DNA of 64,000 bases from Saltatorellus ferox (lineage in GTDB: Bacteria > Planctomycetota > UBA1135 > GCA-002686595). Location: the NCBI GenBank assembly GCA_007751475.1, contig CP036434.1:868001-932000 (forward strand), in the 5' to 3' direction. Both the position numbers and the translations under genes were made by a program. Positions 32,796 through 41,929 of this stretch are shown piece after piece. The stretch's first letter is position 1; each line of letters begins with the position of its first letter. Below the pieces are notes generated by a model that had not been told where the DNA came from, did not search any database, and saw nothing but the letters and a program-made list of their open reading frames with translations.

Positions 32796-34094
32796 TCAGC
32801 GCGCCGCGAGGATCGCCCCGCGAATCTTGTCCGCGAGCGCCGCCGCGTTCTCCGCGAGGTCGAAGTCTTGCTCGACGCGTAGGCGGCCGGCGCGACCCAT
32901 TCGCTGGCGGAGCTCCGGGTCCGCGCGGAGCGTTTCGATCGCCTGGGCCAGGCCTTCCTCGTCGCCAGGGTCAACGAGGAGCCCAGACTCGCCGTGGGTC
33001 ACGAGTTCGGGGATCCCCGACAGGCGGCTGGAGATCACGGGCAGGCCAGCGGCCATCCCTTCCATCAGCGAGACCGGGATGCCCTCGCGGCGCCCCGACG
33101 AATCGAGGATGCTCGTCAGCGCGATGGCGTCCGACCGCTGGAGCAGCGCGCGGATCTCCTCCCGCTGGCAGGCGCCGAGGAGCCGGACGCTGTGCTCGAG
33201 TCCACGGGTCTGGATTTCCGCTTCCAGCCGAGCGCGCAGGGGTCCTTCGCCCGCCAGTTCGCACTCCACGTCGACGCCGCGGCTCCGCGCCGTTTCGATG
33301 GCGGCGAGGAGGTGCGTATGTCCCTTGACCTCGCGGAGCGCGGCCACACAGGCGATGCGAAACGGTCGCGCGGGCTGTGACTCGTTTCGGGGATCTGGGG
33401 TTCCGGCATCCGGGGCCGCGGGATCCGCAGCGGCGGACGCCTTCTCGTCCTGGAACCGCCCGAGGTCGGCGCCGCAGAAGAGCACGTCGATCTTCGGCGC
33501 CAGGTCCTCGCCGGTCCGTTCGAGGATGAAGCGCTTGTTGTACTCGGAGATGGCGACGGTGAAGCTCGACGCCTCGACCTTGGTGCGCAGGCCGCGCGGG
33601 TCGCGGTGCAGGTCGGATCCGTGGGCGGTGAAGCTGTAGGGGATCGACGTCAGGTCGTGGACGAGGCGCGCAGCGAGTGCCGGATGGTTGGCGAAGTGCG
33701 CGTGAACGTGGTCGAAGCGGTCGGTCTTCAGCTGCTGGGCGATCCAGCAGGCTCGCGGGAAGATGGCCAGCCCCCGGGCGAAGTGGCCGAGGCTTCCGCC
33801 GCTGCCGCGAAAGAGCGACACGACGCTCCTCGCGAATCGAATCGGCGAGAGCGCCGCGAGGCGCAGCACGGCTCCGAGGACCGCGCCGGAGGCGAGCGGC
33901 ACGAGATGGACGTTCTTCTGAAGCGACTCGATCTCGGGGTGAGCGACCTTCTCCTCGTACGGGACGAGCGGGAAGATGTGGATCTCCACGCCGAGGTCGC
34001 GCAGGGCGAGCGCCTCGTAGAGGACGAATGTCTCCGTCAGCTTGGGGAACTTGGAGACGATGTAGGCAACGCGCTCCGTGGTCGGTGCGGACAT
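32796..34094 (-). CDS. GT4-family glycosyltransferase
   Basis: 432 residues, GT-B fold. The N-terminal domain has VAYIVSKFPKLTETFVLYE and HVHAHFANHP. The C-terminal nucleotide-sugar domain has VAALREVKGHTHLLAAI and the ER..GIPVSLMEGMAAGLPVISS element with the EGIPVSLMEGMA donor-binding glutamates. It adds a sugar to a lipid-linked repeat unit on the cytoplasmic face. It is third in a tight operon with GT2 and the sugar transferase, separated from GT2 by 2 bases. Start set at MSAPTTERVA. Confidence 0.9.
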   Translation of the reverse strand: MSAPTTERVAYIVSKFPKLTETFVLYEALALRDLGVEIHIFPLVPYEEKVAHPEIESLQKNVHLVPLASGAVLGAVLRLAALSPIRFARSVVSLFRGSGGSLGHFARGLAIFPRACWIAQQLKTDRFDHVHAHFANHPALAARLVHDLTSIPYSFTAHGSDLHRDPRGLRTKVEASSFTVAISEYNKRFILERTGEDLAPKIDVLFCGADLGRFQDEKASAAADPAAPDAGTPDPRNESQPARPFRIACVAALREVKGHTHLLAAIETARSRGVDVECELAGEGPLRARLEAEIQTRGLEHSVRLLGACQREEIRALLQRSDAIALTSILDSSGRREGIPVSLMEGMAAGLPVISSRLSGIPELVTHGESGLLVDPGDEEGLAQAIETLRADPELRQRMGRAGRLRVEQDFDLAENAAALADKIRGAILAAR

Positions 34095-34096
34095 GC

Positions 34097-35299
34097 TCAA
34101 TCCGATTTGATCGGGTCCCAGCGGGTGACCTGGCGGGCCATGACGAAATCCATGACGCCGAGAAACGTGCCTGCGAATCCAACGAGCGCATAGTGCGCCA
34201 GGGAGATGACCTTCCCGAGAAGGCCGAACGAGCGACCGGACTCTGGCTTCGGAAGGAAGCGTGGGCCGAGCCAGGCGACGGCGAGGCCGACGGTCTGAGC
34301 CACCGCCACGGCGAGGGCGACCTTCGAGGTCCACGCCAGAAGCACGGTGCCCAGGAAGACCAGAGCGAGGAAGAAGGGCAGGAACCGACGGCCGATCTTG
34401 TTGATGAGCAGGCCCACCGCGTAGAGACCCGTGCGGAACGGATTGAGGACGGCGCGCTGGATCCACATGCCGCGGAAGCTTCGGCAGACGATGCGGCGGC
34501 GTCGCCCGAGTTCGTGGGCCCGGCTCCGGGAGGGCGTGCGGATCCAGGCGCGCGCTCTCCCTTCGAAGAGGAAGCGCCGCCCTTGCCGGACCACGCTCAT
34601 GCTCGCGAACAGGTCGTCCGTGACCCCGCCGGGGATCTCCTCGTAGAGGTCCGCGCGGATGGCGTAGAGCTTTCCATCGTTCGAGGTGATGCTGCCGATG
34701 CGGCTCTCCAGACCCTTGAGTCCGCTGTCGAGCTCGACGTATCTGGCCTGGGACGAACTCGCGAACGCGGAGGCTTCTCCGATCATGCGCTGGCCGCAAA
34801 CGCCGCCGATCTCCGGGCCCGAGAAGGCGCCCACGAGGTGCACGACGGCCTCGGGCTCCAGGACCGCGTCGACGTCCGTGAAGACGAGGATCTGGCCGGT
34901 GGCGCGGGCGACGGCGGCGTGGAGGGCGCAGTGCTTGCCGAGGTGCTCTGGCTCGTCGAGGACGTGCCAGTTCGCCCGCGAATCACACGCGGCCCGGGCG
35001 AGTTCGACGGTGCGATCCGTCGATCCATCCGAAGAGAGCACGACCTCGATTCCGGATCCCGGATCGACGAGTTCCGCGAGCGATTCGATCTTCGCGGGCA
35101 GGAGCGCCTCCGCGTTGCGCATGGCCGTGATGATCGTGACCGTGGGCGCCGCCATGGAGCTGGCGGAGGTCGTGCCTGAGCGCTCGCTGCGACCGTGTAC
35201 CGCCGCAAGCATGCGCACGAGCATCGGGTAGCCGAGCGTCACGAGGAGGAGCCCGACCAGTCCGATGCTGATGAAGGCCCATCCGACGCTGGTGATCAT
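34097..35299 (-). CDS. GT2-family membrane glycosyltransferase
   Basis: 400 residues: one N-terminal membrane helix (about 8-30), a GT-A domain with TVTIITAMRNAEALL, SSDGSTDRT, the DVDA metal motif (FTDVDAVLEP), VTDDLFASM and the RRRIVCRSFRG (QxxRW-like, degenerate) region, then a C-terminal set of three to four helices (about 285-385). Probably a processive or lipid-linked glycosyltransferase of the inner membrane. It lies 2 bases after the sugar transferase and 2 bases before the GT4 gene. Confidence 0.9.
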   Translation of the reverse strand: MITSVGWAFISIGLVGLLLVTLGYPMLVRMLAAVHGRSERSGTTSASSMAAPTVTIITAMRNAEALLPAKIESLAELVDPGSGIEVVLSSDGSTDRTVELARAACDSRANWHVLDEPEHLGKHCALHAAVARATGQILVFTDVDAVLEPEAVVHLVGAFSGPEIGGVCGQRMIGEASAFASSSQARYVELDSGLKGLESRIGSITSNDGKLYAIRADLYEEIPGGVTDDLFASMSVVRQGRRFLFEGRARAWIRTPSRSRAHELGRRRRIVCRSFRGMWIQRAVLNPFRTGLYAVGLLINKIGRRFLPFFLALVFLGTVLLAWTSKVALAVAVAQTVGLAVAWLGPRFLPKPESGRSFGLLGKVISLAHYALVGFAGTFLGVMDFVMARQVTRWDPIKSD

Positions 35300-35301
35300 G
35301 T

Positions 35302-36525
35302 TCAGGTAGAAGGCTGAAGGTGCCGCTTGTGGCGGCGCATCCGCTCCGGGAGCTGAACGATACTCTTGTTCAAGAGGTACTGCTCGATCACGTACTGGCT
35401 GTTTTCGCTGCAGGGTCGGTACTTCGCCACGACGGCTCCGCCTTCGGAACTCACCCGGGCGTTGCTGGAGAGGATCTCGACGCGCGCGCGACGAACCACG
35501 CCGGTGCCGGGCTGCTGGATGACCAGCGTCACGATCGAACCAGCGGACACGTCGACTTCGCCCTGGCTCCGCGCGCAGAACGACGTCGTGGTCAGGTCAC
35601 GCAGTTCGAGCGTTCGGGCGTCCGCGTAGCTCTCCCGGGCCACCGTCGTGGGCACCGGCGGCGCCACCCGGCGTTCCTTGCGCTGCTCGCGGTAGATACC
35701 TCGAATGCGCTGGTCCCACTTGCTCTTGCCGAAGCGGCTGATGCGAACGCCCGTCTCCTTGAGGAGCGAACCGATCGTCAGGCCGAGGAGCGCGAGGTCG
35801 AAGGCCGACGAGCGCGGGGAGTGCACGAACTGTCGATCGATGACGGCGCGCACTCGCTTGGGAGTCCCGTGGGGCGTCAGGATCTGGGAGTAGCCGAAGA
35901 CTCCAGGGCGTACGAGGAAACGGTCGGCGTAGTGGGGGATGGTCGAGCACTTCTGGTGGTAGACCTCGGGCCTTTCCGGGCGGGGGCCGAAGAGGTTCAT
36001 GTCACCGCGGATCACGTGCATGAGCTGTGGCAGCTCATCCAGGCGAGTCTCCCGGAGGAAGCCGCCGGTTCGGGTCTTCAGGTCGTGGGAGTCGGTCAGG
36101 AGCTGACCCCCGATCCTGGATTCCGCGTCGGTCTTGAGCGTGCGGATTTTTACCAGTGGGAAGGCACGGGCCCCTCGCCCGAGGCGTGTCCCGCGGTAGA
36201 ACACCGGTGAGCCGTCGATCACACGCACCATCAGCGCCGCCACGCCGAGAACGGGGGCCGCTGCGACCAGCATCGACGCCGCAACCGCGACGTCCAGAAT
36301 GCGTCGTCCGGACGAGGACGGGAGTGGGTCGTCGGGGAAATGGATCTCCGGCATGGGCTTCGGACCCAGGGGAGCGAGGGGCGAGGAGACGGGCTTCACG
36401 TACGGCTCAGGCTGCTCTCCGAGAGAGCGCCCGGGCTCTCCTGGAGAGATGGCTCGTCGGGGATCAGCGGATCCGTCCATGTGCGACAGATCGTCCGTAT
36501 GGGGCTTGGCGATGTGCGGGGGCAT
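35302..36525 (-). CDS. Phosphoglycosyl transferase with probable C-terminal PilZ domain
   Basis: 407 residues. A Pro-rich N-terminal region leads to a hydrophobic helix (about 74-98) and the bacterial sugar transferase core: KIRTLKTDAESR, FLRETRLDELPQL, MNLFGPRPERPEV and the QILTPHG segment. It moves sugar-1-phosphate onto undecaprenyl phosphate, starting repeat-unit synthesis. The last ~120 residues (about 285-400) are not part of that family: REQRKERR followed by LRDLTTTSFC and a beta-rich stretch fit a PilZ-like domain (RxxxR, DxSxxG, last position Ser), suggesting c-di-GMP control. This assignment is from motif reading only. First gene of the minus-strand glycosyltransferase operon. Confidence 0.88.
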   Translation of the reverse strand: MPPHIAKPHTDDLSHMDGSADPRRAISPGEPGRSLGEQPEPYVKPVSSPLAPLGPKPMPEIHFPDDPLPSSSGRRILDVAVAASMLVAAAPVLGVAALMVRVIDGSPVFYRGTRLGRGARAFPLVKIRTLKTDAESRIGGQLLTDSHDLKTRTGGFLRETRLDELPQLMHVIRGDMNLFGPRPERPEVYHQKCSTIPHYADRFLVRPGVFGYSQILTPHGTPKRVRAVIDRQFVHSPRSSAFDLALLGLTIGSLLKETGVRISRFGKSKWDQRIRGIYREQRKERRVAPPVPTTVARESYADARTLELRDLTTTSFCARSQGEVDVSAGSIVTLVIQQPGTGVVRRARVEILSSNARVSSEGGAVVAKYRPCSENSQYVIEQYLLNKSIVQLPERMRRHKRHLQPST

Positions 36526-36527
36526 GG

Positions 36528-36555
36528 AAGGAGGCTAAGCGCCTGGCGCCTCCTT
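36528..36555 (-). promoter_or_regulatory. Inverted repeat carrying a Shine-Dalgarno-like sequence
   Basis: AAGGAGGC and GCCTCCTT form a perfect 8-bp inverted repeat with a 12-base loop, ending 2 bases before the sugar transferase ATG. On the transcript the AAGGAGG arm would be sequestered by CCTCCTT next to the start codon. It may be a translational switch; this is inference. The remaining 36556-36759 is a divergent gap in which I see no other element. Confidence 0.35.
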
Positions 36556-36759
36556 GGCGGATTACCGGGGGCAAATTCTTCATGAATGGATCGATATGGA
36601 CCCGCCAAGATGAACGGCCAGTCAGTGGAATTGACCCAACTTGATAGGGAGACGCCGATCGCAGAACTCCGCCGGTCATCCCACTTCCATGCGGGGTAGT
36701 GTTTCGGCGAGCACCGCATTGGCGCGTCGCCGGTCAGTCACCTACCTCCTCCCAAGAAG

Positions 36760-37473
36760 TTGCGTTCAATCACTCCACGATCCGCGTGGGCCGCCCTGGT
36801 CCTCTTTTCCCTGGCCTGGACTGGCTGTGCATCTCCCGGTGGCGATGCGCTTCCGCCCTGGTTGCTCAGGGGGTCGGATATGCGTCCAACTCTCTACGAG
36901 GAGCTCTGGCCCGGAGACACCTTCGACGTGAAGTTCCGGCGAACCCCAGAGCTCGACTCGACCGTGACGGTCGGGCCGGACGGCTTCGTCCAGCTCCCGC
37001 TGGCTGGCAGGATCCGCGCCAGCGGCAGAACCCCGGCCGATCTGGAGGTCGACATCGAGCGACTCTGCCAGGCGGAGATCAAGGACCCGGAGGCCTCCGT
37101 CCTCATGACCGGCTTCGAAGGTCGGGCCGTCCACGTCGGAGGTGAGGTCAAGGACCCCGGTCGGTTCGTGCTCACCGGCCCCACGACGCCGCTCGAGGCG
37201 CTCATTCAGGCCGGCGGCACCCTCGAGTCCGCCGCGTTGGACAATGTTCTCCTCGTTCGTGCCTTCGAAAACGGAGGGCGAAGGGTATTCGCTCTCGATC
37301 TGAAGGCCACGATCGCTGGCCGGGACCAGACCGGTCACCTGCGCCTCGTTCCGTCGGACCTGCTCCTCGTGCCTCGCTCCGGCATCGCCAACGTGAACGT
37401 CTGGGTCGACCAGTACATCCGCAAGAATCTTCCCTTCAACATCCTGATCCGGCCGGACGCAGGAGTGTTCTGA
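36760..37473 (+). CDS. Wza-type polysaccharide export lipoprotein
   Basis: 237 residues; the lipobox in LAWTGCAS marks an outer-membrane lipoprotein. The Poly_export domain (about 45-125: LWPGDTFDVKF, DGFVQLPLAG) is followed by one SLBB domain (about 125-205: VHVGGEVKDPGRFVL, ALIQAGG), and a C-terminal amphipathic region. It is the outer-membrane exit pore for the polymer. The frame opens with TTG; no ATG or GTG fits better ahead of the signal peptide. It starts the plus-strand export operon, with 2 bases to the Wzz-like gene. Confidence 0.88.
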   Translation: MRSITPRSAWAALVLFSLAWTGCASPGGDALPPWLLRGSDMRPTLYEELWPGDTFDVKFRRTPELDSTVTVGPDGFVQLPLAGRIRASGRTPADLEVDIERLCQAEIKDPEASVLMTGFEGRAVHVGGEVKDPGRFVLTGPTTPLEALIQAGGTLESAALDNVLLVRAFENGGRRVFALDLKATIAGRDQTGHLRLVPSDLLLVPRSGIANVNVWVDQYIRKNLPFNILIRPDAGVF

Positions 37474-37475
37474 TC

Positions 37476-38858
37476 ATGAACCATCCACCCTTGTCCGAGA
37501 GGAACGGGCCCGCCAGAAAGGGCCTGCTCCAGCTCGTGGGCGGAGACGTGCTCTTGCGCCACTGGCGTCCGTTCGCCTTCGTCGCCCTCGCCACGCCCAT
37601 CGCGGCGGGAATCGCGCACTTCGTTCTTCCCCAGACCTTCGTCAGCGAGTCGCGCGTCCTCATCAAGCTCGGCCGCGAGTTCATGGGGCCCGCCGAGCAG
37701 AGCGGCCGTTCCTCTGCGATGTATCGCCTCAACGAGGCCATCAACTCGGAGGTGGAGATCCTCAGCAGCCGAGAGCTGGCCGCCGAGGTCGTCGACTACG
37801 TCGGTATGTCGATCCTCTTTCCTGACCTGGCCGAGGAGACCGACGACTCGCCCGAGGTTCTGCGCCAGAAGGCGGCCGCGGCGCTTTTGAAGTCGCTCAG
37901 CACCACCGGCGTGGCCGAGTCCAGCGTCATCCGCGTGGCGCTCGCCCACGAGGACCGGATGGTCGCCCAGGAGGCCCTCGGGACGCTGATGGAGCGCTTC
38001 CAGGCGCGTCACCTAGACGTGTTCTCCGGGAAGCAGCTGCCGGTGGCCGACGAGGTCGTCACGGCGGTTCGCAAGGCTCTCGTGGAGGCGGAGGAAGCCC
38101 GCGCGAACTATCGCGAGGCAAACGGGATTTTCGACGCGGACGAAGAGCGCTCCATCCTCCTTCGCCGTAGGGACGAACTGCTCACGAAGATCGAAGAGCT
38201 GCGCGCCTCGCGCGGACAGCTCGCCAGCGGCGTGGCTCCCGATGGGGAGGGCGAGGGCAGCGTCCTCACCGAGGATGAGGACCTCATCACGCTTCGCGCG
38301 GAAGAACAGCGCCTGCTCGAGAACTACTACCCCTCCAGCCACGCCGTCCAGGCCGTGCGAGCCCAGATCGTCAGCCGCGAACGACTCGCGACCGAGCGAC
38401 TCGAGAAGCAGCTGTCCGCCCTCGAAGCGGATGAGCAGCGCTGGGTCGCCTCGCTCTCCGAGGTCGACCTCGGTCTTCGGCAGCTCGAAACGCACGCGCG
38501 GTCTCTGCGCGAGCTGGATCGCTCGGTGAGCTTCGAGGAAACCCGTTTGCAGGAGGCCATGGGAGCCCGCGAGGCGGCGCTCTTCGACGCGAAGCTCGAT
38601 GCCGGCGAAGTGACGAGCGTGGTCGTGATCGATCGCCCGACGCTGCCGCTCGAGCCGCTCGGCATCGGACTCGTCGCGAAACTCTTCGTGGGTGCCATCG
38701 CTGGCTTGTTCCTCGGCGGCAGCCTTGTCATTCTCCTGCACCTTCTGGGGCGCGAGGACGACGAAGATGCGGATGAACAGCTCCAGAGAGAAACGAGCGC
38801 GGAGTCAGCGACTCCGACGAGACCGACGGTCTTCGGTTCCGTCAAGCTGCCGTCCTGA
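37476..38858 (+). CDS. Wzz/GumC-type chain-length/polymerisation protein
   Basis: 460 residues: N-terminal helix (about 32-50), a Wzz domain after it (FVSESRVLIKLG), a long periplasmic coiled coil (about 190-370), and a C-terminal helix (about 402-425). There is no Walker-bearing tyrosine-kinase domain, so it is a GumC/ExoP-short type rather than a full Wzc. It bridges the inner membrane to the Wza channel and sets chain length. Tightly linked to the export lipoprotein upstream and the flippase downstream (15 bases). Confidence 0.87.
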   Translation: MNHPPLSERNGPARKGLLQLVGGDVLLRHWRPFAFVALATPIAAGIAHFVLPQTFVSESRVLIKLGREFMGPAEQSGRSSAMYRLNEAINSEVEILSSRELAAEVVDYVGMSILFPDLAEETDDSPEVLRQKAAAALLKSLSTTGVAESSVIRVALAHEDRMVAQEALGTLMERFQARHLDVFSGKQLPVADEVVTAVRKALVEAEEARANYREANGIFDADEERSILLRRRDELLTKIEELRASRGQLASGVAPDGEGEGSVLTEDEDLITLRAEEQRLLENYYPSSHAVQAVRAQIVSRERLATERLEKQLSALEADEQRWVASLSEVDLGLRQLETHARSLRELDRSVSFEETRLQEAMGAREAALFDAKLDAGEVTSVVVIDRPTLPLEPLGIGLVAKLFVGAIAGLFLGGSLVILLHLLGREDDEDADEQLQRETSAESATPTRPTVFGSVKLPS

Positions 38859-38873
38859 CCAGACGATCGTCCG

Positions 38874-40382
38874 ATGACCAGCCAAGGTACCGATGTGAAG
38901 TCGGAGCTCCGGGGATCCGGGCTCCTCCTGGCGGGTCGCTTCGTCGCGATCGGGCTCAACTTCCTCGTCCAGGTCGTGATCGTGCGCTTCCTCACCCGGG
39001 AGGCCTACGGTTCCCTGAGCTTCGTTCTCTCCGCGACGGCGCTCGCGGGCAACCTGAACCTCATGGGTCTGGCGCGCTCCATGAGTCGCTTCGGCCCGCT
39101 CTACGGCGAGGACCGTGCCTCCGGAAACCTCGTGGGCGCGATCCTGGTGTCGCTGGGAACGGTGACCGCACTCGGCATGGGCGTCATCGGTGCCGCCTTT
39201 CTCTTCCAGGGTCATTGGGAGGGCTACCTGACGGACAACCTGCTGAGCCAGGAGCTCCTGCTGCTTCTCATCGCGCTCACGCCGCTCACGGCGATCGACG
39301 CGATCCTCGAAGTGGTGACCGCGGCCTTTGCCGGGGCCCGAGCGATCTTCTTCCGGCGCCACGTGCTGACGCCCGTGATGCGCCTCGGCGCCGTCTTCCT
39401 GGTGATCTTGCTCGGACAGGGCGTGCGCGCTCTCGCGGTTTGCTACCTGGTCACCGCCGTTATCGGGGTCCTCGCGTACGTGGCGATTCTGATCCCGGCT
39501 CTGAAAGAGCACGGGTCCAAGCTGAAGCGGCCCGCCAGCTGGCCCGCCGCGCCGGTCCTCGGCTACGGCCTTTCCATGCTTCTCCTCGACGTGGCCGGGG
39601 TTTCGATCCTGCACCTGCCCGCCGTCGTGCTCGAGTTCGTCCGCGGTGCGAACGAGGTGGCTGGCCTCCGGGCCGTCGTGCCGCTCGCGACCCTCGTCCT
39701 CGTCGTCTTTCAGTCGATGAAGCTCCTCTACGTGCCGCTCGCCACGCGCAGCTTCGAGCGCGGCGGCAAGGGGCAGCTCACGGAGGCCTACTGGTCCGCG
39801 ACGACCTGGATCGGACTGCTTTCCTTCCCCGTGTTCGCGGTCTGCGTGTTCCTGTCGCCGCTCGCGGTCACCACGCTCTTCGGCGAGCAGTACGCCGACG
39901 CCAGCTCGCTGGCGGCGATCATGTCGATCGGCTACTACCTTCACGCGATCCTGGGGATCAATACGCTCACGCTTCAGGCGCTGGGGGAGAGCCGCAGTCT
40001 GCGCATCACCGCGCTGGCTGGCATCGTCACGGCGGTGATCACGAACGCGATCCTGATTCCGCTCTTCGGAGCCGTCGGCGCTGCGATCGCCACCACGGCC
40101 ACGCTCTTGGCCCACGACTTTACGAACGCTTTCCTCGTCTGGAAACACGGCCAGATCGGCCGGCCGCCGGAGGGGTTCTTCCGGCCCTACAAGTGGATTC
40201 TCGGCGTCACGACCGTCCTGTTCTTCGCCGTCACGCTCACGCATCTGCCGCCGTGGCTCGCCGTCCTGGTCGTGGCGGGCGGGATCCTCGCCGTCTGGCA
40301 GTCGTGCCGCGCCTCGCTTAACCTGCTGGAGACGTTCCCGGAACTGGCGCGCTTGCCCCTGCTCAGGAAGGTGCTCGCGTGA
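38874..40382 (+). CDS. Wzx-like oligosaccharide flippase
   Basis: 502 residues, about 14 membrane helices of the MOP/PST superfamily. The N-terminus LLLAGRFVAIGLNFLVQVVIVRFLTREAYG is the standard opening of these flippases. It moves lipid-linked repeat units to the periplasmic face. Its stop overlaps the GTG start of the polymerase (GTGA, 40379-40382). No substrate specificity can be read. Confidence 0.9.
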   Translation: MTSQGTDVKSELRGSGLLLAGRFVAIGLNFLVQVVIVRFLTREAYGSLSFVLSATALAGNLNLMGLARSMSRFGPLYGEDRASGNLVGAILVSLGTVTALGMGVIGAAFLFQGHWEGYLTDNLLSQELLLLLIALTPLTAIDAILEVVTAAFAGARAIFFRRHVLTPVMRLGAVFLVILLGQGVRALAVCYLVTAVIGVLAYVAILIPALKEHGSKLKRPASWPAAPVLGYGLSMLLLDVAGVSILHLPAVVLEFVRGANEVAGLRAVVPLATLVLVVFQSMKLLYVPLATRSFERGGKGQLTEAYWSATTWIGLLSFPVFAVCVFLSPLAVTTLFGEQYADASSLAAIMSIGYYLHAILGINTLTLQALGESRSLRITALAGIVTAVITNAILIPLFGAVGAAIATTATLLAHDFTNAFLVWKHGQIGRPPEGFFRPYKWILGVTTVLFFAVTLTHLPPWLAVLVVAGGILAVWQSCRASLNLLETFPELARLPLLRKVLA

Positions 40383-41923
40383 GCGATTCCACTCGATCGA
40401 CGATGGGTTCTGGCCGGAGCGGCGCCGGCATGCCGCGGGCGGAAGTGCTCGTGGTGCTCGGGCTGCTCGTCGGAGTCGCTGGATTCCTCGGCGTCGTCGC
40501 GGGAAACGCGCCAACCCTGGCGCTGGCCGGCGCGGCCGTTCTGTTCGGCGGCTTCGCCCTTCTCGCTCGCCCCGAGTACACCGCGGCGGCCGTCGCGTTC
40601 TTGCTCTGGGCGAACGTCCCCGTCGTGGCCATGCGCGATCACGGGGTGCCGAAGGCGCTGGCCTCGCTCTATTTGCTCGCGCTCCTGCTGCCGATCCTGC
40701 GTTCGGCGCTGATCGAGCGTCGTGGCCTTGTGCTTTCCAAGGGGATGCCCTGGCTCGCACTCTTCGCGGGCCTCAGCTTCCTGTCGGCCGCCTTCGCGCG
40801 CAAGCCGGAGCTCGCGCTCGGCGAGGCCACCGACATCGCCATCGAGGGCGTTCTCGTATTCGTGCTGATCTCGCAAGCGATCCGCGACCGCGACTCGCTC
40901 CGACGCGTCACCTGGGGGCTCATGCTCGCGGGTGGCTTCATGGGTGCGATCGCTCTCTTCCAGCAGGCGACCGGGCACTTCGACTCGGACTTCGGAGGCT
41001 TCAGCATGATCGACTCGGGCTTCAGCACCGGCGAGATCACGACGCAGGGGCGGAGCAGTCAGCCGCGTCTTGCTGGCCCGATCGGCGAGAAGAACCGCTT
41101 CGGGCAGATCATGCTGGTGCTCGTCGCGCTGGGCATCGGTCTGGCACGCGCCGAGCGCTCCGTCGGTATGCGCCGCATCGTCTACGGGCTCGTCGGACTC
41201 AGCGCCATCGGATCAGCGCTCACGTTCTCGCGGGGCAACGCCGTGGCGTTCGCGCTCTTGCTGGGGGTGATGGTAAGCGTCGGAACGATCAGCAAGCGCC
41301 AGGTCGGAGGTCTCTTCCTGGCTGCGGGCTTCATGCTTCTGCTCATGCCGCAGTACCGCGATCGACTGATGACGATCGGTTCCGTACTGTCTCTCGCGAG
41401 CAGCACCCCCTCTGCCTCGACACCGGACGGTGCGATCCTGGGCCGCGCGACCGAGGTGATCGCGGCCCTGCTCGTCTACGCAGACCACCCCGTCCTCGGC
41501 GTCGGCCCTGGCCAGTTCGCCTCGTACAGCCAGGAGTACGGGAACAAGCTGGGTCTCCGTCGATTGGACACCGAGCGTGAAGCTCACACGCTCTTCCCGC
41601 ACGTGGCCGCCGAGGGGGGCACGCTCGGGCTCATCGCATTCTCCGGTGTGCTCGTCACGATTCTGCTGTCGCTCTATCGACGTTCGAAACAGACGGAGGA
41701 TCCGGTGCTCGCTCACCTGGCCACCGCCTACCTGCTCGCCATCAGTGCCTACCTCCTTTGCGGAATCTTCCTGCACATGGCGTTCATCCGCTACTACTGG
41801 TTCCTCGTGGGAGTGGCGAGCGCGGCTGCGACGCTGCCCGTGGAGCCGTCCTCCCATGAGCTCGAGGCACGGGCCAGGGGAGAACGATCGGTCGAGGCAC
41901 CGGAAGGTGTCGTCTCCATTTGA
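40379..41923 (+). CDS. O-antigen ligase/Wzy-like polymerase
   Basis: 514 residues with about 11-12 membrane helices and a large periplasmic loop (about 325-400) holding LGVGPGQFASYSQEYG and EREAHTLFPHVAAEGG. This is the O-antigen-ligase family (Wzy_C) signature with the conserved loop His. It joins repeat units into polymer or onto an acceptor in the periplasm. GTG start, overlapping the flippase stop. Confidence 0.87.
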   Translation: MSDSTRSTMGSGRSGAGMPRAEVLVVLGLLVGVAGFLGVVAGNAPTLALAGAAVLFGGFALLARPEYTAAAVAFLLWANVPVVAMRDHGVPKALASLYLLALLLPILRSALIERRGLVLSKGMPWLALFAGLSFLSAAFARKPELALGEATDIAIEGVLVFVLISQAIRDRDSLRRVTWGLMLAGGFMGAIALFQQATGHFDSDFGGFSMIDSGFSTGEITTQGRSSQPRLAGPIGEKNRFGQIMLVLVALGIGLARAERSVGMRRIVYGLVGLSAIGSALTFSRGNAVAFALLLGVMVSVGTISKRQVGGLFLAAGFMLLLMPQYRDRLMTIGSVLSLASSTPSASTPDGAILGRATEVIAALLVYADHPVLGVGPGQFASYSQEYGNKLGLRRLDTEREAHTLFPHVAAEGGTLGLIAFSGVLVTILLSLYRRSKQTEDPVLAHLATAYLLAISAYLLCGIFLHMAFIRYYWFLVGVASAAATLPVEPSSHELEARARGERSVEAPEGVVSI

Positions 41924-41929
41924 CCTGCC

